Assembly: GCF_947489715.1 (NCBI RefSeq) | Contig: NZ_CANLER010000001.1 | Location: 806,001-870,000 of the forward strand | Origin: an uncultured Roseovarius sp. | GTDB lineage: Bacteria; Pseudomonadota; Alphaproteobacteria; Rhodobacterales; Rhodobacteraceae | Direction: 5' to 3' | Length of the DNA: 64,000 nucleotides | In this document: positions 54,458 to 63,859 of the stretch, piece by piece | How positions within the stretch are numbered: position 1 is the stretch's first letter | Layout of the letters: each line of letters begins with the position of its first letter | Notes under the pieces: model-generated | Told to the model about the DNA's origin: nothing | Seen by the model: the letters and a program-made list of their open reading frames with translations, nothing else | Database searches by the model: none | Made by a program: the position numbers and the translations under genes

Positions 54458-55126
54458 TTAGGCGTGAACCAGTTGTTCGACGACATGGGCAAAGAGCGTT
54501 GCGCCCTCGGCATTGCCGTGCAGCGCCTCGGCCATGCGTTCGGGATGGGGCATCATGCCCAGCACGCGACGGTTTTCCGACAGCACGCCCGCGATATCGG
54601 CGACTGAGCCATTGGGGTTATCGGTATAGCTGAAGGCGATGCGGTCTTCGCCCCGGAGACGGGCAAGGTTATCGGCGTCGACGTTGTAATTGCCGTCATG
54701 ATGGGCAATCGGCACGGTGATCACCTGCCCCTTGTCGTATCCGCCGGTATAGATGCTGTCGGCGGTTTCGACCTTCAGCCCCACCGGTTTGCAGATGTAT
54801 TTCAGCGCGGCATTGCGCAAAAGCGCGCCCGGTAGAAGCCCGGTTTCGGTCAGGATCTGGAAGCCGTTGCAAACGCCAAAGACATAGCCGCCGCGTTCCG
54901 CATGTGAAATGACCGACCGGCAGATCGGAGAATTGGCGGCAATCGCGCCACAGCGCAGGTAATCGCCAAAGGAAAACCCGCCCGGCACGCCGATAAAGTC
55001 GATGCCCGCGGGCATTTCTGTATCCTTGTGCCAGACCATGCTGACCTTGGCCCCTGCCCGTTCCAGCGCCACGGCAAGGTCACGGTCGCAGTTCGAGCCG
55101 GGAAAGACGATGACCGCAGCGTGCAT
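54458..55126 (-). CDS. purQ: Phosphoribosylformylglycinamidine synthase, glutaminase subunit
   Basis: A 222-residue class I glutamine amidotransferase giving ammonia to PurL for FGAM formation. N-terminus [14 protein letters not shown]; nucleophile cysteine in [13 protein letters not shown]; His/Glu in MMPHPERM. The start at 55126 overlaps the purS stop by one base. The frame extends 19 codons upstream but that would overlap purS. Confidence 0.95.
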   Translation of the reverse strand: MHAAVIVFPGSNCDRDLAVALERAGAKVSMVWHKDTEMPAGIDFIGVPGGFSFGDYLRCGAIAANSPICRSVISHAERGGYVFGVCNGFQILTETGLLPGALLRNAALKYICKPVGLKVETADSIYTGGYDKGQVITVPIAHHDGNYNVDADNLARLRGEDRIAFSYTDNPNGSVADIAGVLSENRRVLGMMPHPERMAEALHGNAEGATLFAHVVEQLVHA

Positions 55127-55365
55127 CAGACCAGCTCCACCGAATAGCTTTCGATCACCGTATTTGCCAAAAGCTTTTCGCACATCGCGGTGACGGTATC
55201 GCGGGCCGATGCCGCGTCTGTCTCGGCCAGATCCAGCTCGATCACCTTGCCCTGGCGCACTTTTTCGACCCCGTCGAAACCAAGTGAACCGAGGGCATGG
55301 CGCACCGCCTCGCCCTGTGGATCAAGAACCCCGTTTTTCAGCATGACATGCACGCGTGCTTTCAT
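55126..55365 (-). CDS. purS: PurS subunit of FGAM synthase
   Basis: A 79-residue protein, [20 protein letters not shown], typical of PurS, the small subunit bridging PurL and PurQ. The start at 55365 is preceded by GGGGAAAAT. It lies between purC and purQ on the same strand, consistent with a purCSQ operon. Confidence 0.93.
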   Translation of the reverse strand: MKARVHVMLKNGVLDPQGEAVRHALGSLGFDGVEKVRQGKVIELDLAETDAASARDTVTAMCEKLLANTVIESYSVELV

Positions 55366-55425
55366 CGGATTTTCCCCATTTTCAAGGTGGCGCTGCATGG
55401 CGCCGGTTTGGCGACCCAGCCCCGA

Positions 55426-56187
55426 TCAGTTGATCAGGGTAGGCCGGATCATCGGTGTGGCGCCCTTGGGCATGACGCCCAGGCGTGTGGCAACTTCGGT
55501 ATAGGCGTCGGTCAGGTTTCCAAGATCGCGGCGGAACACATCCTTGTCGAGCTTCTGACCGGTTTCGATATCCCAAAGGCGGCAACTGTCGGGGCTGATC
55601 TCATCCGCGACGATCAGGCGCTGGAAATCGCCGTCGAACACGCGACCGATCTCAATCTTGAAATCAACCAGCTTGATGCCGACGCCGTACATGACGCCCG
55701 CAAGGAAATCATTCACCCGCAGGGCGAGGCTGAGGATATCATCCATGTCCTGCTGGCTGGCCCAGCCGAAGGCTGCGATATGTTCCTCGGTCACCAACGG
55801 GTCACCCAGAGCGTCATCCTTGAGGCAGTATTCAACGATCGGGCGCGGCAGCTGCGTGCCCTCGTCCATGCCCAGCCGTTTGGCCATCGTGCCCGCGGCA
55901 TAGTTGCGCACGATCACCTCAAGCGGGACGATTTCACAGGCACGCACCAGTTGTTCGCGCATGTTGAGCCGTTTCATGAAATGCGTGGGCACGCCGATAT
56001 TGTTGAGCCCGGTCATGAAATATTCGCTCAGAAGGTTGTTCAGCACGCCCTTGCCTTCGATCACGGCCTTTTTCTCGGCGTTGAACGCGGTGGCGTCGTC
56101 CTTGAAATACTGGACAATCGTGCCCGGTTCCGGGCCTTCATAAAGGGTTTTCGCTTTACCTTCGTAGATCTTCTTGCGCCGTGCCAT
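55426..56187 (-). CDS. purC: SAICAR synthase
   Basis: A 253-residue phosphoribosylaminoimidazole-succinocarboxamide synthase that joins CAIR and aspartate. It begins [20 protein letters not shown] and contains [10 protein letters not shown] and the substrate region [10 protein letters not shown]. The start at 56187 follows a GAGG (CGACGAGGTGTGC); 33 extra upstream codons are unlikely. First gene of the purCSQ cluster. Confidence 0.95.
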   Translation of the reverse strand: MARRKKIYEGKAKTLYEGPEPGTIVQYFKDDATAFNAEKKAVIEGKGVLNNLLSEYFMTGLNNIGVPTHFMKRLNMREQLVRACEIVPLEVIVRNYAAGTMAKRLGMDEGTQLPRPIVEYCLKDDALGDPLVTEEHIAAFGWASQQDMDDILSLALRVNDFLAGVMYGVGIKLVDFKIEIGRVFDGDFQRLIVADEISPDSCRLWDIETGQKLDKDVFRRDLGNLTDAYTEVATRLGVMPKGATPMIRPTLIN

Positions 56188-56343
56188 GCACACCTCGTCG
56201 CTGGACCGGGGCCTAATCCCCATGGTCGTTGCGCCCTCATAGTCTATGGGCACGATTGCCGCAAGATCACGATAGAGGCCTTGCACAGCCTGACCCGGAG
56301 TTGCATATCTAGGGTAACATCAAGCAAATTCAGGGACCAAACC

Positions 56344-56658
56344 ATGACGACCTTTGACGACCGCGAAAACGCCTTTGAGAACAAATACGCCCATGACGAA
56401 CAGATGACGTTCAAGGCAGAGGTACGCCGCAACAAGTTGCTGGGCCTCTGGGCCGCCGAGCTGCTGGGAAAAACCGGCGAAGATGCTGATAACTATGCAA
56501 AAGAAGTCGTGAAATCGGATTTCGAAGAGGCCGGTATCGAGGACGTCGTGCGCAAGGTTGCCGGTGATCTGGGCGATATCGCTGATGCCGATACGATCCG
56601 CAGGAAAATGGGCGAATTGCTGATCGAAGCCAAGGGTCAGATCATGAAAGAAGCCTGA
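56344..56658 (+). CDS. DUF1476 protein, F1-ATPase zeta inhibitory subunit family
   Basis: A 104-residue protein: MTTFDDRENAFENKYAHDEQ followed by a helical bundle. DUF1476 in Paracoccus is the zeta subunit, a natural inhibitor of ATP hydrolysis by the F1FO ATP synthase; the inhibitory N-terminus here looks conserved. The start at 56344 is preceded by AGGG; the longer frame upstream is antisense to purC and spurious. Monocistronic with its own terminator. Confidence 0.92.
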   Translation: MTTFDDRENAFENKYAHDEQMTFKAEVRRNKLLGLWAAELLGKTGEDADNYAKEVVKSDFEEAGIEDVVRKVAGDLGDIADADTIRRKMGELLIEAKGQIMKEA

Positions 56659-56683
56659 TCCAGTCATGCCTGAAACAACGATG

Positions 56684-56714
56684 ACGCGCCTTTCGGGGCG
56701 CGTTTTGCTTTTTT
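56684..56714 (+). terminator. Rho-independent terminator after DUF1476
   Basis: ACGCGCC at 56684-56690 pairs with GGCGCGT at 56697-56703 around TTTCGG, followed by TTTGCTTTTTT. Confidence 0.88.
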
Positions 56715-56790
56715 CACGACATATTTAATTGTTAACGCTGGCGTAAACCCACCTGCCTACCCTGCCCGTTCAGTACAGGGTGACGCGGTT

Positions 56791-58659
56791 ATGCAGTATG
56801 TGACGAACAGCCTCCGGCGGCGGGCTTTGCCGGTTTCCAAGATCATTCTGCCACTTGCCATTGCCGGCATTTGCCTGTGGGTCCTGCATCAACGACTGGA
56901 CGCAGGCGCGATGAATGAAATCGGATCGGCGCTGCAACAGCTAAATATGCGGCAATGGGTGCTGGCCGCGCTGGCCACAGGGGTCAGTTTCTGGGCCATC
57001 GGGCGCTATGATGTGATCATCCATCGCCATATCGGCACGGGATGTAGCCCACGACAAGCGGGGATTGTCGGTGCCGCGTCGATTGCGTTGGGGCAACTTC
57101 TGGGGATGGGAGCTGTTGTGGGTGCATTGGTGCGCTGGCGCATGCTGAAAGGCATCAGCGCGGCACAGGCCACGCGGATCGCACTTACGGTAACGGGGTG
57201 GTTCTTTTTCGGGCTTATCGGGGTGTTTGCGCTGGTCAGCTTGGTGGGTCCGGTCGTGATCTTACCCGAAATGGCTGCTTTTCTGGTGATTTTATCTCTT
57301 ATTGCCATTGCCTTGCGCAGCTTTCTTAATCCAGAACTGACACTCTTTGGCAGGTGTTTCAGGTTGCTGTCCCTGCCCGCATTGGGCGGTATCCTGACAT
57401 TGACGCTTATTGACACGGCCGCCGCAGCCCTGGCGTTGTGGATCTTGATGCCGCAGGGGTTTGATGCCGGATTTGCCATCCTGTTTCCGGTCTACCTGGC
57501 GGCGCTGACGGCCGCCCTGATCACCGGGACACCCGGTGGCGTCGGCCCGTTTGAGCTGTCCCTGCTGGTGTTTCTACCGCATTGGCCCGAGGCAGAGTTG
57601 ATGTCCGGGATCGTGGCCTTCCGACTGGTCTATTATGCAGTGCCAGCGGTGATCGCCATGATGGTTTTGTGCAAATCGTTCCCGGCCTGCAGACCGGCAG
57701 AACAGATGGCGACGGGTATTACCGAAACCCTGATCGCAAACGCGCCGCGCGCCGAAACAGGGGTGTGCCGCCAGAACGGGGCCAGCCTGATAAGCAGTGG
57801 TCGCACGACCCTGGCTGTCACCAAAACCCATCAGGCACAAATCGCCCTTTTTGATCCGCTGCGTGGCAAAACAAGGGATGCGCTTGGCCCATTAAAAGCC
57901 GTCGCCCGAGGCAGCAATCGCTGCGCCATGATTTACAAGGCATCGGGGCGGCATGCGGCGGCGTGTCGTCAGGGTGGATGGAAAGTGTTCCATATTGCCG
58001 ATGAAGCGGTGTTGAACCCGGTTATGTTCACGCTGGAGGGTCCTGCGCTGCGTCAGTTGCGGCGCAAACTGCGACAGGCTGACCGTGCCAGCATAATTGC
58101 CCGCCGCGCAGGTGACCTGCCGGTACATCATATGCGGGCGATAGATGCGGAATGGCAGGCGCGATCAGGTCACGCACGAGGATTTTCCATGGGCGTCTTC
58201 TGTCCGGATTATTTGCGCCATCGGCGGGTTTATCTGGCGTATCATGAAGATGTGATCGTGGGATTTGTCAGCTTTCATGTCTCGGCAGGGGAAATCTGCC
58301 TGGATCTGATGCGCACGGGCGCCGACGCGCCGGACGGCACAATGCACGCTCTGATCATGGCAGCAATCTCGGAGGCCGCAACAGAAGGCCGTACACGCCT
58401 GTCATTGGCAGCCCTGCCCCCGCGATCCCATAAGAACCTTGTATTTTCCGTGATCTTGCGACGTTTCACCGACGCGGGCCTGAGCCGTTTCAAGACCTGT
58501 TTCGCGCCGGTCCGTGTGCCGTTATATGCCTTGTCCCCCTCCTGGCCGGGCATGGCGCTGGCATTGTTGGATGTTGCGCGGGCGGTGCATCTGCCCAATG
58601 CAAATCCGGCTCACACACATAATGAAGATTATGAATTTGCGCCCCACAGGCAAACGTGA
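56791..58659 (+). CDS. mprF: MprF-like flippase/aminoacyl-lipid synthase
   Basis: A 622-residue membrane protein. The N-terminal half (1-300) has about eight helices of the lysyl-phosphatidylglycerol synthase flippase type, with ITGTPGGVGPFELSLLVFLP near 245. The C-terminal half is the DUF2156/GNAT-like catalytic domain, with HHMRAIDAEWQAR and SMGVFCPDYLRHRRVYLAY. It would add an amino acid to phosphatidylglycerol and move it outward, changing surface charge; the amino acid is unknown. It is shorter than Gram-positive MprF (fewer helices). Confidence 0.85.
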   Translation: MQYVTNSLRRRALPVSKIILPLAIAGICLWVLHQRLDAGAMNEIGSALQQLNMRQWVLAALATGVSFWAIGRYDVIIHRHIGTGCSPRQAGIVGAASIALGQLLGMGAVVGALVRWRMLKGISAAQATRIALTVTGWFFFGLIGVFALVSLVGPVVILPEMAAFLVILSLIAIALRSFLNPELTLFGRCFRLLSLPALGGILTLTLIDTAAAALALWILMPQGFDAGFAILFPVYLAALTAALITGTPGGVGPFELSLLVFLPHWPEAELMSGIVAFRLVYYAVPAVIAMMVLCKSFPACRPAEQMATGITETLIANAPRAETGVCRQNGASLISSGRTTLAVTKTHQAQIALFDPLRGKTRDALGPLKAVARGSNRCAMIYKASGRHAAACRQGGWKVFHIADEAVLNPVMFTLEGPALRQLRRKLRQADRASIIARRAGDLPVHHMRAIDAEWQARSGHARGFSMGVFCPDYLRHRRVYLAYHEDVIVGFVSFHVSAGEICLDLMRTGADAPDGTMHALIMAAISEAATEGRTRLSLAALPPRSHKNLVFSVILRRFTDAGLSRFKTCFAPVRVPLYALSPSWPGMALALLDVARAVHLPNANPAHTHNEDYEFAPHRQT

Positions 58660-58696
58660 CACATGATGACACGCAACACATGTGGGAATGCTGACA

Positions 58697-59707
58697 ATGA
58701 CAAACGCCCTGAGCAGGCTGCTGGAAACGCGTGACTGGATTTTGGCTGATGGCGCGACAGGCACCAATCTATTCAACATGGGTTTGGAATCCGGTGAACC
58801 GCCCGAGATGTGGAATGATCAGCACCCCGACCGCATTCATCACCTCTATAAATCCGCGGTTGATGCGGGCAGCGACCTGTTTCTGACCAATTCCTTTGGC
58901 GGCAACGCGGCGCGTCTGAAACTGCATGGCGCGGAAAAGCGTGCCAATGAACTGTCGCGCATCTCTGCCGAGATCGGGCGTGAGGTTGCCGACAAGTGCG
59001 ATCGCACGGTCATCGTGGCGGGCTCTGTCGGCCCTACCGGCGAGATCATGGCCCCGATGGGGGCATTGACGCATGAGTTGGCTGTCGAGATTTTTCATGA
59101 ACAGGCTGAAGGGCTGAAAGACGGCGGCGCCGATGTGCTGTGGCTGGAAACGATCAGCGCGCCCGAAGAATATATTGCCGCTGCCGAGGCGTTCAAACTG
59201 GCCGACATGCCCTGGTGTGGCACGATGAGCTTTGACACCGCGGGCCGCACGATGATGGGCGTTACCTCGGCCGATATGGCGGCGATGGTCGACAAGCTGG
59301 AAAATCCGCCGCTGGCCTTCGGCGCCAATTGCGGTGTTGGCGCATCGGATTTGCTGCGCACGGTGCTGGGCTTTGTCGCCCAGGGCACCGAACGGCCCAT
59401 CGTGGCCAAGGGTAATGCGGGCATTCCGAAATATGTCGACGGGCATATCCATTATGATGGCACCCCCGACCTGATGGCCGATTACGCGGTGCTGGCGCGC
59501 GATTCCGGGGCGACCGTCATTGGCGGATGTTGCGGCACCATGCCCGAACATCTGTCGAAAATGCGCGAGGCGCTGGAAACACGCCCGCAAAGCGAACGCC
59601 CGACACTGGACCAGATCACCGCAGCTCTTGGCGCGTTCTCCTCGGCCGCCGATGGCACCGGCGATGACGAACCGGCCCCTCGCAGACGCAGCCGACGCCG
59701 GGGATAG
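58697..59707 (+). CDS. bmt: Homocysteine S-methyltransferase family protein (split methionine synthase part)
   Basis: A 336-residue cytoplasmic, zinc-dependent methyltransferase. It begins LADGATGTNLFNMGLESGEPPE; the zinc cysteines lie in GANCGVGA and GGCCGTMPEHL. It is usually annotated betaine-homocysteine methyltransferase. In roseobacters such as Phaeobacter a protein of this type acts as the homocysteine-binding part of a split MetH, with the corrinoid protein at 62.4 kb. The start at 58697 has GGGA nine bases upstream; ATG 58688 is possible. A charged RRRSRRRG tail ends it. Confidence 0.88.
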   Translation: MTNALSRLLETRDWILADGATGTNLFNMGLESGEPPEMWNDQHPDRIHHLYKSAVDAGSDLFLTNSFGGNAARLKLHGAEKRANELSRISAEIGREVADKCDRTVIVAGSVGPTGEIMAPMGALTHELAVEIFHEQAEGLKDGGADVLWLETISAPEEYIAAAEAFKLADMPWCGTMSFDTAGRTMMGVTSADMAAMVDKLENPPLAFGANCGVGASDLLRTVLGFVAQGTERPIVAKGNAGIPKYVDGHIHYDGTPDLMADYAVLARDSGATVIGGCCGTMPEHLSKMREALETRPQSERPTLDQITAALGAFSSAADGTGDDEPAPRRRSRRRG

Positions 59708-59827
59708 ATCAGAGCCAGCTTAACAGACCCGAAGTCACTAGTGTGCAACGGACGATGCCGCCGTTCGCGACAGCCGTGTCAATGAATGAACTGCGTTGTG
59801 AATTCGCCGCGATTGATCAAAACTATG

Positions 59828-59977
59828 TCGTCTACTGATCGGGCCGTGCTGGGAAAAACACCAAATGACGAAGATGAACTAAGAGCGCTCTACAACGATC
59901 TTAAGACCGTCTTTGACAAACATGGCATCAGACTTGCGGCATATGAAGCTGCGTCATTTCCAACGAAAAACTGTTGA
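59828..59977 (+). CDS. Small hypothetical protein 1
   Basis: A 49-residue frame, MSSTDRAVLGKTPNDEDELR onward, mostly helical. Its stop overlaps the next start (TGATG), which suggests both small frames are translated. No domain recognised. Confidence 0.45.
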   Translation, partial: SSTDRAVLGKTPNDEDELRALYNDLKTVFDKHGIRLAAYEAASFPTKNC

Positions 59978-60159
59978 TGCGATATTGTGAGGAATGTCGT
60001 CAGTTGATGATAAACAGGGATGTAAATCCAGCCAAGTTCGACGGCTGCTACCACTTCGACGATCATGATGAGCTCTGTCTGGACGGCGGGACGCATGAAA
60101 GCAGAGAGCTTTGCGAAGAATGCCTGCCAATGACGCATCGTTGGGGGCGCTTTTCATGA
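59977..60159 (+). CDS. Small cysteine-rich hypothetical protein 2
   Basis: A 60-residue protein with CEEC near the N-terminus, single cysteines mid-way and CEEC near the C-terminus, resembling a small zinc ribbon. It is coupled to the preceding frame by TGATG. Function unknown. Confidence 0.5.
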   Translation: MRYCEECRQLMINRDVNPAKFDGCYHFDDHDELCLDGGTHESRELCEECLPMTHRWGRFS

Positions 60160-60217
60160 AAGAAGGTTCCCACAGGCAAAAAAATGGGATGACCTATTCG
60201 CCCCTGCACGGGTTTGA

Positions 60218-61063
60218 TCAGGTCGGACGCACCATCGGGAACTTGGCACAGATATCTATGCGGTCGCCGGTCCGAAGGCTCGGATCGCGATAGGTTTCCA
60301 GCGCCGGCACGTCATCATAGGTGACATCATCGCCGACCCAGTTGATCGAAAAACCGGCACGGCGTCGATCCAGACGGTTTCCGGGCGCCGCGTGCAGGAC
60401 CCGCGAGCTGAATATCAGAAGATCCCCGGGCGCCATTGCCGTTGCCAGCAGTTTGGCATTTGGATCAGCCTCGATCTCGGGCAGCGGCGGATGACTGTCC
60501 CGCGCATATTTGTAGGGCTTTGACGGATTTTCGAAATTCGCGGCGCGATAGACAATGCCGGACAGATGCGACCCTTTCCAGAAGCGCAGCGCGGTTTCCA
60601 GTGGGATCGGATCAAGCGCGGTCCAGCAGTTAATCACCTTTGTGCCGGAAAGCGGATAATAGGAATGGTCCTGATGCCAGGGGGTTGCCGCACTGTTGCT
60701 GTTCGCCTCTTTGATCAGCAGGAAGTCGTAGAACAATGTCAGGGTTTTGGATTGCAGGATGTATTGCGAAAGGTCGGCCAGCGGGCTTTCAAAAATATAA
60801 CGTCGAAACTGGTCAACTTTCTGCCAGGCCTGCGAACTGACGGTGAATTTGCCGCTATCGCCGGAGGCCTTGACCACATCAAGATCGGTGCTGGCGCCCG
60901 AGAGTGCCGCCACGATCCCCTCTTCGATCCGGGCCCGCCAGTCGGGACTGATGGCTTGGCGCAAGCAAACCACACCGTCAGAGTTGAACGCATCTATCGC
61001 CTCTGCATTGCTCAGAACGGAAGCTGCATCGAAGCTCTGAACCTTGTCCATCTCTTTCGCCAA
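60218..61063 (-). CDS. Phytanoyl-CoA dioxygenase family protein
   Basis: A 281-residue Fe(II)/2-oxoglutarate-dependent oxygenase of the PhyH type. The metal site shows His130 and Asp132 in TPWHQDHSYY, and a distal His near residue 215 in SRVLHAAPGNRLDRRR with the 2-oxoglutarate arginine a few residues on. The substrate is unknown. It is monocistronic on the minus strand and interrupts the methionine-related genes. Confidence 0.87.
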   Translation of the reverse strand: MAKEMDKVQSFDAASVLSNAEAIDAFNSDGVVCLRQAISPDWRARIEEGIVAALSGASTDLDVVKASGDSGKFTVSSQAWQKVDQFRRYIFESPLADLSQYILQSKTLTLFYDFLLIKEANSNSAATPWHQDHSYYPLSGTKVINCWTALDPIPLETALRFWKGSHLSGIVYRAANFENPSKPYKYARDSHPPLPEIEADPNAKLLATAMAPGDLLIFSSRVLHAAPGNRLDRRRAGFSINWVGDDVTYDDVPALETYRDPSLRTGDRIDICAKFPMVRPT

Positions 61064-61122
61064 ATAGACGCCTCCCGAATGCCCGGTGTCATTTCATTGA
61101 TCACCGGCTGCGAAGTGTCCGT

Positions 61123-62229
61123 CTAACGGAAAAGCGACATCTGGGCGTTGTTGCCAAGGGGCGTCTGAAAGAGATCGCAGCGCAGGGCGGGTTGCGATTG
61201 ATCCAGTCCAAGGCGCCGCGCCGCATTTTGAAACCGCGCTGCAATCAGTCGCGCATAGGGGCCAGACCCGCGCATGCGGCGGCCCCAATCGGCAGCGTAA
61301 TCCTTGCCGTCATGCATAGTGCGAACATGGCTCATTACCCGGTTGGCACGGTCTGGATAATGTGTGGCCAGCCATTCCTGAAACAGCGGCGACACTTCAA
61401 GTGGCAGACGCAGCATGATCCAACTTGCGGCATCTGCGCCGGCCCTGGCACCGGCAGCAAGCATCGCCTCGATCTCGAGGTCGGTAAGGCCGGGGATGAT
61501 CGGGGAGGTCATGATCCGCACCGGAATGGCGGCCTCAGAAAGCCTTTGGATCATTGCCAGTCGCCGGTCGGGCGCAGGTGCGCGTGGCTCAAGCAGGCGG
61601 GAAAGCTTTGGATCAAGCGTGGTGACAGAAATGCCGACGCGAGCCAATCCCCTGCCCGCCATGTCGGAGAGAATATCGAGATCACGTTCGATCAATGCGC
61701 CCTTGGTGACGATGGCCACCGGGTGGTTAAAATCGCGCAGAACCTTCAGGCAGTCCCGCATGATTTCATGTTTCTTTTCTATAGGTTGATACGGGTCGGT
61801 ATTGGTGCCAATGGCGATCGGGCGGGCGCGATAGCGTTTTTTGCGCAATTCGCGTTCCAGTACGTCGGCGGCATCGGGCCGGACGATCAAGCGGGTTTCG
61901 AAATCCAGACCTGGTGAAAGGCCCAGATAGGCATGCGACGGGCGGGCAAAACAATAGACACAGCCATGTTCGCAGCCGCGATAGGGATTGATTGAACGAT
62001 CAAATGGCAGATCGGGCGACCTGTTGTAGGTGATCATGCTTCGGGGGCGTTCGACAGAAACATGGGTACGCAAAACCTGCTCTTCACACGGCTGATCCCA
62101 GCCATCGGATTCGAAACGCCTGTCCAGCATTTCATACCGACCAACGCGGTTGCTGATGGCGCCGCGCCCGGCGCGCCGCATTGCGGGGTCTGTGCTATTG
62201 TCCGATGTCATACCCCTAATTTGGAACAT
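61123..62229 (-). CDS. Radical SAM protein of the PA0069/spore-photoproduct-lyase-like family
   Basis: A 368-residue radical SAM enzyme. The cluster motif is GCEHGCVYC (CxxxCxxC), with INPYRG just before it and GTNTDPYQPIEKKHEIMRDCL after, typical of the PA0069 family and related to SplB. Its substrate is unknown. No helper gene is adjacent; the gene is divergent from the corrinoid protein. Confidence 0.88.
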   Translation of the reverse strand: MFQIRGMTSDNSTDPAMRRAGRGAISNRVGRYEMLDRRFESDGWDQPCEEQVLRTHVSVERPRSMITYNRSPDLPFDRSINPYRGCEHGCVYCFARPSHAYLGLSPGLDFETRLIVRPDAADVLERELRKKRYRARPIAIGTNTDPYQPIEKKHEIMRDCLKVLRDFNHPVAIVTKGALIERDLDILSDMAGRGLARVGISVTTLDPKLSRLLEPRAPAPDRRLAMIQRLSEAAIPVRIMTSPIIPGLTDLEIEAMLAAGARAGADAASWIMLRLPLEVSPLFQEWLATHYPDRANRVMSHVRTMHDGKDYAADWGRRMRGSGPYARLIAARFQNAARRLGLDQSQPALRCDLFQTPLGNNAQMSLFR

Positions 62230-62325
62230 TTAGGGAACATTTGCAATAACACCATATAGACCATGAATGTTTTTCAGTAACGACCGAGTGTAATTAACGG
62301 TATAGGTCGGTTGCGGAAGCAGTGA

Positions 62326-62355
62326 TGTCGCAATTCGCAAAGTGCGGATGCGACA
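62326..62355 (+). promoter_or_regulatory. Hairpin in the corrinoid-gene leader
   Basis: TGTCGCA at 62326-62332 pairs with TGCGACA at 62349-62355, and the inner TTCGCA/TGCGGA bases pair further. It lies 67 bases before the start of the corrinoid gene. No known riboswitch class was recognised. Confidence 0.35.
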
Positions 62356-62421
62356 AATTGACGAATGCTGCACCTAACGAAACGATGCGCGACCCCTGCG
62401 CCAAGATTGAGGAAATCGTTA

Positions 62422-63126
62422 ATGTCAGACGAAGAAGACGACATCATCCTGTCCGAACTGGACGATGAAGAACTTGTCCAGCAAATGTTTGATGACCTCT
62501 ATGACGGCCTGAAAGAAGAGATCGAGGAAGGCGTCAACATCCTGCTTGAGCGCAAGTGGGAACCCTATCAGGTGCTGACCGAAGCGCTGGTGGGTGGCAT
62601 GACCATCGTCGGTAAGGACTTCCGCGACGGTATCCTTTTTGTGCCCGAGGTGCTTCTGGCGGCCAACGCGATGAAGGGCGGCATGGCTATTCTCAAGCCG
62701 CTGCTGGCCGAAACCGGTGCCCCCCGCGTGGGCAAGATGGTGATTGGCACGGTCAAGGGTGACATCCACGACATCGGCAAGAACCTTGTGTCGATGATGA
62801 TGGAAGGTGCGGGTTTCGAAGTGGTCGATCTGGGCATCAACAACCCGGTCGAGAACTATCTGGAAGCGCTGGAAGCTGAAGAGCCCGACATTCTGGGCAT
62901 GTCAGCGCTGCTGACCACGACCATGCCCTACATGAAAGTTGTGATCGATACGCTGGTGGAACAGGGCAAGCGCGATGACTATGTCGTTCTTGTCGGCGGT
63001 GCGCCGCTGAACGAGGAATTCGGCAAGGCCATCGGCGCTGACGCCTATTGCCGCGATGCTGCCGTGGCCGTGGAAACCGCCAAGGATTTCATGTCGCGCA
63101 AACACAATCAGGGTGCCACGGGCTGA
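62422..63126 (+). CDS. Corrinoid-binding protein (MtbC/MetH B12-domain type)
   Basis: A 234-residue protein with an N-terminal helical cap domain (about 15-95) and a B12-binding Rossmann domain. The cobalt-binding motif is GDIHDIGKN (Asp114-x-His116-xx-Gly119), followed by the GINNPVENYLEALEAEEPDILGMSALLTTTM stretch typical of the family. It would carry the methyl group between methyl-THF and homocysteine in the split methionine synthase, or serve other methylamine methyltransferases. Start at 62422; 19 earlier codons are spurious. Confidence 0.92.
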   Translation: MSDEEDDIILSELDDEELVQQMFDDLYDGLKEEIEEGVNILLERKWEPYQVLTEALVGGMTIVGKDFRDGILFVPEVLLAANAMKGGMAILKPLLAETGAPRVGKMVIGTVKGDIHDIGKNLVSMMMEGAGFEVVDLGINNPVENYLEALEAEEPDILGMSALLTTTMPYMKVVIDTLVEQGKRDDYVVLVGGAPLNEEFGKAIGADAYCRDAAVAVETAKDFMSRKHNQGATG

Positions 63127-63154
63127 GGCATCCGCTCAGACAATGAGATGATAG

Positions 63155-63183
63155 ACGGCCCGTTTGTGCGGGCCGTTTTTTTG
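63155..63183 (+). terminator. Terminator-like hairpin between the corrinoid and DUF1638 genes
   Basis: ACGGCCCG at 63155-63162 pairs with CGGGCCGT at 63169-63176, followed by TTTTTTTG. It lies only 15 bases before the DUF1638 start, so transcription of that gene may be reduced or attenuated. Confidence 0.8.
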
Positions 63184-63198
63184 TTGGAAGGAAGTGCC

Positions 63199-63855
63199 AT
63201 GACGATCTTGCCAGCCGACGACACGTTGACTCAGCAAGGCTTTGCCGAGGGCGCGAGCGAGGCGTCGATCCTGCTGATCGCCTGCGGCGCGCTGGCCCAT
63301 GAAATCCTGGCGCTGACCCGGGCCAATGGCTGGACCCATATGACGCTGACGTGCTTGCCCGCCAAATACCACCTTTATCCCGACAAGATCACCGAGGCCG
63401 TGGAGGAGGCCGTTGCCAAGCATCGCGGCGACTATGACGAAATCTTCGTGGTCTATGCAGATTGCGGTACCGGCGGGCAATTGCAGGCGAAATGCGAAGA
63501 GCTGGGCGTGAAGATGGTCGAGGGGCCGCATTGCTATTCGTTTTTCGAGGGCAATGACACATTTTCAGAGCGCTCGGAAAATGGTGAGATCACCGCATTT
63601 TACCTGACCGATTTTCTGGTCAAGCAGTTTGACGCGTTCATCTGGAAGCCTATGGGGTTGGATCGGCATCCCGAATTGCGCGACATGATCTTTGGCAATT
63701 ACACCAAGCTGGTCTATCAGGCGCAGATCAAGAACCCGGCCCTTGTCGAAAAGGCCAAAGCCTGTGCCGAACGGCTGGGGTTGGACTTTGAATATCGATT
63801 TACCGGCTACGGCGATCTTGAAACGACGCTACGGGATGTGTCGAAAAAGGGTTGA
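63199..63855 (+). CDS. DUF1638 protein
   Basis: A 218-residue protein starting at 63199 after GGAAGGAAG. It has ILLIACGALAHEILAL, TLTCLPAKYHLYPDKI and IFVVYADCGTGGQL, the DUF1638 features. The family is strongly associated with corrinoid methyltransferase genes and is reported as needed for the split methionine synthase in Phaeobacter. Its biochemical role is unknown. It follows the corrinoid gene on the same strand. Confidence 0.86.
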   Translation: MTILPADDTLTQQGFAEGASEASILLIACGALAHEILALTRANGWTHMTLTCLPAKYHLYPDKITEAVEEAVAKHRGDYDEIFVVYADCGTGGQLQAKCEELGVKMVEGPHCYSFFEGNDTFSERSENGEITAFYLTDFLVKQFDAFIWKPMGLDRHPELRDMIFGNYTKLVYQAQIKNPALVEKAKACAERLGLDFEYRFTGYGDLETTLRDVSKKG

Positions 63856-63859
63856 AAAC

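Noticed and set aside
55297..56343. Long N-terminal extension of the DUF1476 frame
   Set aside because: It is antisense to purC and purS; DUF1476 starts at the ATG at 56344 with the conserved MTTFDDRENAF.
62230..62421. Cobalamin or SAM riboswitch before the corrinoid gene
   Set aside because: A hairpin is present but no B12-box or SAM-II/SAM-V sequence pattern was found.
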